NCBI GenBank assembly: GCA_002306295.1
Contig: DBRI01000009.1
Coordinates: 42,130 to 60,469 of the forward strand
Length of the DNA: 18,340 nucleotides
Source of the DNA: Patescibacteria group bacterium UBA1372
GTDB taxonomy: Bacteria > Patescibacteriota > Microgenomatia > UBA12405
Reading direction: 5' to 3'
Part shown: positions 13,425 through 18,340 of the stretch, one piece after another
How the letters are laid out: every line of letters begins with the position of its first letter
How positions within the stretch are numbered: position 1 is the stretch's first letter
Made by a program: the position numbers and the translations under genes
The notes under the pieces: generated by a model
The model's input: the letters and a program-made list of their open reading frames with translations, nothing else
What the model was told of the DNA's origin: nothing
The model's database searches: none

Positions 13425-14424
13425 ACTTCTGGCTTTCTACCCATTTCTCTGCATCCAACCCAGCCATTGCCCCCATTCCTGCCGCAATTATTGCCTGTCT
13501 ATATATATCATCCACACAATCCCCGGCTGCAAATATTCCAGGAACTGAAGTCATTGTATGGAAATTAGCTCCACCTCGCACTATTATGTGTCCACTCTCT
13601 TTTCTGTCTACCAATCCTGCCACCATCTCTGTTGCCGGATCATGCCCAATCGCCACAAATAGCCCATCAATTTCTACCGTCTTTTCCTCCCCAGTTTTAT
13701 TATTCTTCACTCTAATATTTTGTAGTTTGTTTGATTCGTAATTGATAATTGATAATTGATAATTGACTTGTGTCACTTCCATATTCCACCACATCTCAAT
13801 CTTTGGATTATTAAGAACTTTTTTCTGTTCCGCCTCTATTGCCCTCAATTGGTCTCTTCTATGAATTAAAATTACTTTTTTAGCAAATTTAGTTAAAAAA
13901 TTTGCCTCTGTACAGGCCACATCTCCGCCACCTACTATTGCTACCGTCTTGTCTCTAAAAAACATCCCGTCACAAGTCGCACACCCCGATACTCCCTTAC
14001 CTACCAGTTCTTTTTCACCTACATCGAGCCATCTGGCTCTTGCCCCCGTTGCAATTATTACAGCCTTAGCAAACAGTTTACTCCCGTCTGTCATCTCAAC
14101 CTCGAAATTGTATTCTAATTTACCCTTCCGAAGCTTTAGCGAAGGAGGGCTTCTTACATCAACAATCTTACTTACTTGATTATTTATTATTTCTCCTCCC
14201 AAATTCTTCACCTGTTGCATTGTATCCATCATCAGTTTTGGACCACCAATTCCATCCGCAAATCCTGGGTAATTTTCAACCAAAGTCGTAATTGTCAGTT
14301 GTCCGCCGGGGTGGTCTCCCGCCACTACCACTGTTTTTAAATCAGCTCTGATGTTATAAATTGCCGCCGTCAACCCTGCCGCTCCCGAACCCACTATCAC
14401 AGTATCGTAAATTTGATTTTTCAT
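13423..14424 (-). CDS. trxB: Thioredoxin reductase
   Basis: The 333-residue NADPH- and FAD-dependent enzyme reduces thioredoxin. Motifs are the FAD site GSGAAGLTAAIY (12-23), GGQLTITTLVENYPGF, IIATGAR, the redox-active CATC (Cys148, Cys151), the NADPH site VGGGDVACTEA, HRRDQLRA, and GIFAAGDCVDD near the C-terminus. Two stretches absent from typical TrxB are encoded by small repeats: residues about 91-105 (RSPPSLKLRKGKLEY) and 221-232 (NYQLSIINYESN). Both fall in surface beta-hairpin regions and keep the frame. TAAAAT (14431-14436, minus strand) ends 6 nt before the ATG; AGGAG also overlaps this gap, but with only 1-nt spacing. Confidence 0.97.
   Translation of the reverse strand: MKNQIYDTVIVGSGAAGLTAAIYNIRADLKTVVVAGDHPGGQLTITTLVENYPGFADGIGGPKLMMDTMQQVKNLGGEIINNQVSKIVDVRSPPSLKLRKGKLEYNFEVEMTDGSKLFAKAVIIATGARARWLDVGEKELVGKGVSGCATCDGMFFRDKTVAIVGGGDVACTEANFLTKFAKKVILIHRRDQLRAIEAEQKKVLNNPKIEMWWNMEVTQVNYQLSIINYESNKLQNIRVKNNKTGEEKTVEIDGLFVAIGHDPATEMVAGLVDRKESGHIIVRGGANFHTMTSVPGIFAAGDCVDDIYRQAIIAAGMGAMAGLDAEKWVESQK
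13739..13766 (-). repeat. Four perfect 7-bp tandem units inside trxB (family R3)
   Basis: TAATTGA is repeated four times on the plus strand. On the coding strand it encodes VNYQLSIINYE. Because 4 x 7 = 28 is not a multiple of three, flanking bases must compensate to keep the frame open. Confidence 0.8.
14124..14146 (-). repeat. Palindromic repeat inside trxB (family R1, copy 2)
   Basis: The plus strand reads CCTTCCGAAGCTTTAGCGAA then GGA, with arms CCTTC and GAAGG. It is related to 678-700. On the coding strand it contributes SLKLRKG-type residues to an insertion before the second half of the FAD domain. Confidence 0.65.
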
Positions 14425-14556
14425 ACTCCTATTTTACTACGCTTCATATTTTTATTTCTTTTCACTTTATAAACTTTTTACTCTTTTTCAAGAAATCAAT
14501 ATTAAAAATAAGTTTTATTATCATAAAGCGAACAAAATATTTTTTTAAAAATATTT

Positions 14557-14562
14557 TATACT
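14557..14562 (+). promoter_or_regulatory. -10 box before the ABC transmembrane gene
   Basis: TATACT ends 5 nt before the GTG start at 14568, so transcription would begin at the start codon. No clear -35 is seen upstream in this A/T-rich stretch. Confidence 0.5.
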
Positions 14563-14567
14563 GAAGT

Positions 14568-15491
14568 GTGTCTAGTGATACTATCAAAACCCTAAAATTA
14601 ATTTTAAAGCTTATCCAAAACAAAAAACCCTTTTATGTTTGGTTGTTTGTTCGTTTCATTTCCGCTCTTTTTCCTATTATTACAATTTTTTTATTTTCTC
14701 GTGTTGTTAATGGTCTTGAAGTCGGCTCCGATCTAAAAGTATTATCCCATCTGATAATTTTCGTTTTAATCTCCCGTCTTCTCGATAATTTTAGCCGTCT
14801 TGTCTCTACTAGTAAACTGGATCATGTCATCAACGATATTCAGCTGGATATTCAAAATATTCTCGTCAGCAATATCAGAGCTCCGGACAAAAAATCTCAA
14901 CACAAAGCAGTTCAGGCCGTCAGAAATTTTTCCGATGCTGCCGGCACCACTTTATCAATTTTTAAACAGCCCGGTATCGATGCTGTTGTTTCCTTCATTA
15001 CTATCCCAATTATTTTATTATTTTTAGATTTTAAAGTCTTTATATTTCAAGTAGCTTATATGATTATTTACTATTTTACCGATGTTTATACCACCGAAAA
15101 ATATACTGTTCTAAAAAACAAACATAATTCTACTATCGAAAGTTACTTTGCTAAACTTCAAACTACTAAAAAATTTAAATTTGAAAAAACACTCACCAGT
15201 AATTCGTTTAAAAAAGTTACTAACTGGGGCATAATCGAATGGTCTCTCCTTCAAAATATTGCTGTTTTTTTCTACGTTGTTACTCTGACTTATTCGGTTT
15301 ATTCATTCGCTATTGGTTCAAAAAGTATTGCCGATATTATCCTTATTATTGGTTACATGGACAGCACCCAAGTATTTTTAAACAATATTAGTTCCATCAA
15401 AGATTCTATGGCCAATACTAAAGTCGCTCTTCACCGTCTTTTAGACAATAACAAATCTCTAACCGTTGACTACGATGACCTCACCACCTGA
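14568..15491 (+). CDS. ABC exporter-type transmembrane domain without ATPase domain
   Basis: The 307-residue protein has six hydrophobic spans in the order of a type I ABC exporter membrane domain: FVRFISALFPIITIFLFSRVV, LIIFVLISRLLDNF, the paired spans near 138-170 (VVSFITIPIILLFLDFKVFI), and the pair near 225-270 (NIAVFFYVVTLTYSVYSF, ADIILIIGYMDST). The protein ends soon after SMANTKVALHRLLD, where a nucleotide-binding domain would normally follow. No Walker A or signature motif is present. Stand-alone domains of this kind exist (ABC_membrane_3-like, from memory); the partner ATPase is not in the window. The start is GTG at 14568, chosen from the adjacent -10; no ATG is available upstream in frame. 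MutM begins 12 bp after the stop. Confidence 0.75.
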   Translation: MSSDTIKTLKLILKLIQNKKPFYVWLFVRFISALFPIITIFLFSRVVNGLEVGSDLKVLSHLIIFVLISRLLDNFSRLVSTSKLDHVINDIQLDIQNILVSNIRAPDKKSQHKAVQAVRNFSDAAGTTLSIFKQPGIDAVVSFITIPIILLFLDFKVFIFQVAYMIIYYFTDVYTTEKYTVLKNKHNSTIESYFAKLQTTKKFKFEKTLTSNSFKKVTNWGIIEWSLLQNIAVFFYVVTLTYSVYSFAIGSKSIADIILIIGYMDSTQVFLNNISSIKDSMANTKVALHRLLDNNKSLTVDYDDLTT

Positions 15492-15503
15492 TAAAATTAC
15501 TCT

Positions 15504-16364
15504 ATGCCAGAGCTTCCCGAAGTCGAAACAGTTAGATTATTTTTAAACCAAAAAATCATTGGTAAAAAAATTAAATCTATTCAAGTTTTGAATGCCAAAT
15601 CACTTTCAGGTGATTATAAAAAAATCTTAAACCAACCAATTATTAGTCTAAATAGAATTGGCAAACAGCTTTCTATTCATTTTAGCCATAGCCTTTCTTT
15701 TCTTATTCATCTCAAAATGACTGGCCAATTAATTTTTGTTGATAAATCTCAAACAATTTTAGGTCACCCAACGCCTTCCCTGTATAAAACGCCTTTACCG
15801 TGGACCTCTACCAGAATTATTTTTACCTTTTCAGACGGTAGTATGCTTTATTTCAACGACCAGCGTAAATTTGGCTGGATAAAACTGGTTAAACTTAATC
15901 AATTAAGAAGCCTTCAGTCAAATTTAGGTCCTGATATTTTATCCAGACAATTCACCCTATCTTATTTCCAAAAAACTCTTCGGTCCTCCAATCGCTTGAT
16001 TAAAACTCTTTTGCACGACCAATCTCTTTATGCTGGTATTGGCAATATCTATGCCAATGACGCCCTTTTCTTATCACATATTCACCCTCAAACCAGAGCT
16101 TCAAATATTACCTCTACTCAGGCCAAATCTCTCTATCAAAACATCAAAAAAGTCATTAGGCAGGGCATAAAATATGGTGGCTCTACCGCCAAAGACAATA
16201 TGTATCTTAAACCAGACGGTACCAAAGGTAGTCAACAATACAATTTTTATGTCTACCAAAGAGCAGGGGAGCCATGTACCAAGTGTCAGTATAAAATCAT
16301 TCGTCTCAAGCTTCAGGGCCGATCCGCCTTTTTCTGTCCTCATTGTCAAAAAATATCAAACTAA
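15504..16364 (+). CDS. mutM: Formamidopyrimidine-DNA glycosylase (Fpg/MutM)
   Basis: The 286-residue bifunctional glycosylase/AP lyase removes 8-oxoguanine and ring-opened purines. After Met removal the catalytic Pro2-Glu3 is exposed (MPELPEVETV). Lys54 (RIGKQL) is the conserved beta-clamp lysine. The helix-two-turn-helix LYAGIGNIYANDALF and the motif GGSTAKDNMYLKPDGTKGSQ are present. The C-terminal zinc finger is complete, Cys258-x2-Cys261 and Cys278-x2-Cys281, with Arg273 in QGRSAFFC. Length is close to the usual ~270. TAAAAT at 15492-15497 ends 6 nt before the ATG, so it may have its own leaderless promoter as well as read-through from the ABC gene 12 bp upstream. Confidence 0.97.
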   Translation: MPELPEVETVRLFLNQKIIGKKIKSIQVLNAKSLSGDYKKILNQPIISLNRIGKQLSIHFSHSLSFLIHLKMTGQLIFVDKSQTILGHPTPSLYKTPLPWTSTRIIFTFSDGSMLYFNDQRKFGWIKLVKLNQLRSLQSNLGPDILSRQFTLSYFQKTLRSSNRLIKTLLHDQSLYAGIGNIYANDALFLSHIHPQTRASNITSTQAKSLYQNIKKVIRQGIKYGGSTAKDNMYLKPDGTKGSQQYNFYVYQRAGEPCTKCQYKIIRLKLQGRSAFFCPHCQKISN

Positions 16365-16424
16365 GTCAATTTCAATTTGATATCTTTTCAAAGCTTCAAT
16401 TACTTTCTAAAGTCTTTTTATAAG

Positions 16425-16746
16425 ATGTAGAGACAGAAGAATTCTAGAAGAAGCAGCCCGTAGAGCTGACTCATTTGAGGCTAATGCAGACAGGATTCTC
16501 CACCCCGAAAATCATCGTCGTCTATTTCCAGAGCTTGGTCAACCCTCAAACCCCGTCACCACCGAACATGCTTCTCCTAGATTATCACTTAAATCAAACT
16601 CTACACAGGCTACTCAATCCCAAATCGAAGCAGCTCTTGCTGGTCAAGATGTTCCCGAAATCGAAACACCTGATCCTACTAGTCTTCCTGGCCGTCGACC
16701 TGCCACTTCACGGCAAATTAAAGCTCTTTTGTCCCAGATCAGATAA
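16425..16746 (+). CDS. Small hypothetical protein with frameshifted or non-standard start
   Basis: A frame open from 16411 to TAA at 16744-16746 reads RRILEEAARRADSFEANADR, then HPENHRRLFPELGQ, ending TSRQIKALLSQIR. The composition is hydrophilic and helix-forming at both ends with a Pro/Ser/Thr-rich middle, and codon use looks natural. The frame has no ATG, GTG or TTG near its beginning. At 16425 there is an ATG followed at once by TAG. Removing the single T at 16428 joins ATG to the open frame and gives MRDRRILEEAARRAD. So this is either a one-base frameshift or sequencing error, or a non-canonical start such as ATT at 16441. TATAAG lies at 16419-16424. It is followed 16 bp later by another small gene. 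No family is recognised. Confidence 0.6.
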
Positions 16747-16757
16747 AATGTTATAAA
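16729..16757 (+). promoter_or_regulatory. Promoter of the 87-residue protein gene
   Basis: TTGTCC (16729-16734), 17 bp, then TATAAA (16752-16757) with an extended TG at 16749-16750. The -10 ends 5 nt before the ATG at 16763, making the transcript leaderless by prediction. The -35 lies inside the 3' end of the preceding gene. Confidence 0.65.
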
Positions 16758-16762
16758 TAATC

Positions 16763-17026
16763 ATGGCTGATTTAGAAGCTCTAATAGGCCAATATCTAAG
16801 ACAACTCCAAGAATCTGAGTTTTTTATCAGTATAAATTTAAATCGTCCAAACAGATTTACGGTTAGAAGTATACCACGAACACCTACTCAATCTAATCAA
16901 CAAAGATATATTTTAAAAGATGGGGAATTTATCGGTACTGCCACACCCATAAGCGAATTGCAGCGTCGTCAATTAGAAAAACAATTCAGACACCAAAAAC
17001 CTCCTCCTCATCAATTTCCTCGCTGA
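16763..17026 (+). CDS. Small hypothetical protein (87 residues)
   Basis: The product opens MADLEALIGQYLRQLQESEF, an amphipathic helix. A short beta-type stretch follows (FTVRSIPRTP, QRYILKDGEFIGTATPI), and the end is basic and Pro/His-rich (HQKPPPHQFPR). There is no signal peptide, cysteine or membrane segment. I recognise no family. It has its own good promoter directly before the ATG and ends 9 bp before the stop of the convergent membrane-protein gene. The Arg/Gln-rich helical style resembles the preceding small gene, so the two may work together, but that is conjecture. Confidence 0.65.
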   Translation: MADLEALIGQYLRQLQESEFFISINLNRPNRFTVRSIPRTPTQSNQQRYILKDGEFIGTATPISELQRRQLEKQFRHQKPPPHQFPR

Positions 17027-17035
17027 TACTCTATA

Positions 17036-17626
17036 CTACTCTCTACTAGCCTTCCATCTTCTAGCTTCAAACAGGAAAAATATCGAAAAATAAAACAAAA
17101 GTGGTGTTGACATAAAAGCAATTAAAGGTACTCTTCTCAGTACAAACAATACCGCCACTATCCCTCCTGCCACTAAATTATCCACAAAGCCAAACAAAAA
17201 AATATAGTAACTCAGCTTTTTCTTATAATATTCATAAGGCAAATAATACACCACTGCCCCCACCAAGCTCATTCCTCCCAATATTCTAAAATATATAGAG
17301 TCTATTCCAAGCATTTTCATTAAATCACCAGGGCCAATCAGCAAAAACAAACCCCATGGAAATACCAGCAATATTAAATTAATTAAAACCACTTCCTTAA
17401 ACCAAGTCATTCTTTCTTTATTGCCAATTTTTTTCTCCTGATCTTTTACAATCAAATACACAAATAGCAAATAAAAAGATCCAATTATCCAGCTTTCATA
17501 AGCCCACAATCTTCTTATCTCCATTATTGTTTTAGGAGTTTCCAAGAAATTAAAAAAGGCGTACAAAAGCCCACTAATAAAATTTAAATGAATAAACATA
17601 TAGAAATACTTTTTGACTCTAATCAT
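17036..17626 (-). CDS. Polytopic membrane protein, unknown function
   Basis: The 196-residue protein has about six hydrophobic spans: FIHLNFISGLLYAFFNFL, WIIGSFYLLFVYLIV, VVLINLILLVFPWGLFLLIG, ILGGMSLVGAVVYYLPY, YYIFLFGFVDNLVAGGIVAV and PLIAFMSTPLLFYFSIFFLF. Short charged loops such as KDQEKKIGNKER separate them. I see no catalytic motif. The alternating Trp/Tyr at membrane borders and the length suggest a small conserved hypothetical of the bacterial inner membrane. The promoter TTGCTT-18-TATAAA lies immediately upstream with 6 nt before the ATG. Confidence 0.8.
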   Translation of the reverse strand: MIRVKKYFYMFIHLNFISGLLYAFFNFLETPKTIMEIRRLWAYESWIIGSFYLLFVYLIVKDQEKKIGNKERMTWFKEVVLINLILLVFPWGLFLLIGPGDLMKMLGIDSIYFRILGGMSLVGAVVYYLPYEYYKKKLSYYIFLFGFVDNLVAGGIVAVLFVLRRVPLIAFMSTPLLFYFSIFFLFEARRWKASRE

Positions 17627-17632
17627 ATTCTA

Positions 17633-17662
17633 TTTATAACCAAAAAATCTCAATTAAAGCAA
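17633..17662 (-). promoter_or_regulatory. Promoter of the 196-residue membrane protein gene
   Basis: On the minus strand TTGCTT (17657-17662) and TATAAA (17633-17638) are 18 bp apart. The -10 ends 6 nt before the ATG (17624-17626). Confidence 0.65.
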
Positions 17663-17685
17663 CTTTTTTGTAATAAATTTTGTTT

Positions 17686-17714
17686 TTGCTCGTATCAACT
17701 ATTGTACGTTTAAT
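17686..17714 (+). promoter_or_regulatory. Promoter of the 53-residue secreted peptide gene
   Basis: TTGCTC (17686-17691), 17 bp, then TTTAAT (17709-17714). The expected transcript start is about ten bases before the ATG at 17731. Confidence 0.5.
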
Positions 17715-17730
17715 CTTTTAATAGACATAT

Positions 17731-17892
17731 ATGAAATCTTTTTCAATAGTTTTAGCGCTCATTATTGCGCTTTCATTCTCTTTATTAATTGCTGGTAACG
17801 TTTTGGCCGGTGGCGATCAAGTCAGAGGAGAAAATGGCCAAGGCACTGTCAGCCAAGTCCAAGTTCAGGATCCTCCTCCCTTCCAACCCTAA
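17731..17892 (+). CDS. Small secreted peptide with signal sequence (53 residues)
   Basis: The ORF begins MKSFSIVLALIIALSFSLLI with a cleavable-type signal peptide ending in NVLA at residue 26. A 27-residue mature part follows, rich in Gly, Gln and Val (GGDQVRGENGQGTVSQ) and ending in Pro-rich DPPPFQP. No family is recognised. Coding is supported by the textbook signal peptide, a promoter just upstream and a strong terminator starting 13 bp after the stop, so it forms its own transcription unit. Confidence 0.8.
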   Translation: MKSFSIVLALIIALSFSLLIAGNVLAGGDQVRGENGQGTVSQVQVQDPPPFQP

Positions 17893-17905
17893 TTTTTTTG
17901 AGATC

Positions 17906-17940
17906 AAATACCCCCACCTTCGACGTGGGGGTATTTTTTT
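17906..17940 (+). terminator. Strong rho-independent terminator
   Basis: AAATACCCCCAC (17906-17917) pairs perfectly with GTGGGGGTATTT (17925-17936) around a 7-nt loop CTTCGAC, and the T-run continues to 17940. It closes the small secreted-peptide transcript. This is the clearest terminator in the window. Confidence 0.93.
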
Positions 17941-17967
17941 GCTATTTTGTAATATTATTCCTATAAT
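17939..17967 (+). promoter_or_regulatory. Promoter of the Gln-rich secreted protein gene
   Basis: TTGCTA (17939-17944), 17 bp, then TATAAT (17962-17967). The -35 overlaps the last T residues of the terminator. Unlike most genes here, the leader would be about 35 nt. Confidence 0.7.
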
Positions 17968-18008
17968 ATCGTATCAATAAGTAGACACTATTATTAGTTT
18001 CAAAATAC

Positions 18009-18340
18009 ATGAAAATCTATCAAACTATAGTCTTATCTGCCTCCTTATTATTATCTGCTGTTTCACCTCTATCCGCTTTGGCTGTTTCTGGTTCACCTTC
18101 CCAAAACCAAAACCAAAATCAGTACCAAAATCAGACTCAAGGAGAGTCAAATCAGCCAGATTCTACCGTTACTCCTCTCCAATACAGGCAACAAACCCAA
18201 GAGCAAGTTCAGGTTAACTCAGCTACCCCCACTCAAGACAGACCCAGCTTTATGAATCAGTTGAAATTAAAACTTGTTCAAACCATTCAAAACCGTATTA
18301 GACAAAGACTAGAAAATCAATTTCAAAGGCTTTCTCAAGT
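18009..18340 (+). CDS. Secreted Gln-rich protein, 5' part (runs off window)
   Basis: From ATG 18009 the frame is open for 110 codons to the window edge. A signal peptide (MKIYQTIVLSASLLLSAVSP then LSALA, about residues 1-25) precedes a low-complexity region with repeated NQ and QNQ steps. A Gln/Thr-rich linker follows (QYRQQTQEQVQVN), and then a basic amphipathic helical region (FMNQLKLKLVQTIQNRIRQR) with heptad-like spacing. It resembles exported coiled-coil precursors but no family is recognised. In style it parallels the neighbouring 53-residue peptide (signal plus Gln-rich tail). Its C-terminus is not visible. Confidence 0.8.
   Translation, partial: MKIYQTIVLSASLLLSAVSPLSALAVSGSPSQNQNQNQYQNQTQGESNQPDSTVTPLQYRQQTQEQVQVNSATPTQDRPSFMNQLKLKLVQTIQNRIRQRLENQFQRLSQ

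Noticed and set aside
16475..16756. 93-residue plus ORF
   Set aside because: It is out of frame with the hydrophilic, natural-looking frame ending at 16746 and gives a Leu/Pro/Lys-rich product typical of a shadow frame.

Overview
The window looks like a chromosomal segment from an AT-rich candidate phylum radiation (Patescibacteria) bacterium, most likely of the Microgenomates type. The evidence is a PrgI-family T4SS-like gene, a stand-alone 5'-3' exonuclease, a reduced Mur-ligase-like protein, a DUF2207 membrane protein with a glycine-run tail, a tRNA with no encoded CCA, very tight gene packing, and small palindromic or AATTG-type repeats placed both between and inside genes. The taxonomic placement is inference; no 16S or ribosomal-protein gene is present. 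TAA, TAG and TGA all behave as stops.

Layout. 1-426 (-): 5' part of a PrgI-family gene. 554-624 (+): tRNA-Cys. 760-1149 (+): proline-rich protein. 1152-4955 (-): HD-domain phosphohydrolase, RhuM-Fic/Doc protein, HExxH metallopeptidase and RarA; a decayed copy of the rarA 3' end lies on the far side of the metallopeptidase. 5066-6844 (+): flavin-reductase-like split-barrel protein and MurF-like ligase. 6850-8760 (-): DUF2207 membrane protein. 8934-9848 (+): 5'-3' exonuclease. 9849-11174 (-): GT-C-like membrane glycosyltransferase. 11231-11437 (+): possible Cys/His-rich small protein. 11493-13386 (+): AbrB-PIN (VapBC-type) module overlapping a GT4 glycosyltransferase by ATGA junctions. 13423-14424 (-): thioredoxin reductase. 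14568-16364 (+): ABC transmembrane domain without ATPase, then MutM. 16425-17026 (+): two small unknown proteins, the first apparently frameshifted at its start. 17036-17626 (-): polytopic membrane protein. 17731-18340 (+): two small secreted Gln-rich proteins separated by a strong terminator, the second running off the window.

Functional themes are genome maintenance (RarA, exonuclease, MutM), redox (TrxB), envelope and surface (Mur ligase, two glycosyltransferases, DUF2207, ABC fragment, secreted peptides, PrgI) and toxin-like modules (AbrB-PIN, RhuM-Fic).

The most notable non-coding signals are: (i) -10 boxes about 4-8 nt before many start codons, which suggests leaderless transcripts are common; (ii) three TCCTTAC sites at an exact 20-bp period interleaved with the AbrB-PIN promoter; (iii) three families of small repeats that have entered reading frames, two of them in trxB. 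No CRISPR array, transposase or complete prophage is visible. No gene-free stretch exceeds 300 bases; the largest gap (2846-3023) holds the rarA remnant.
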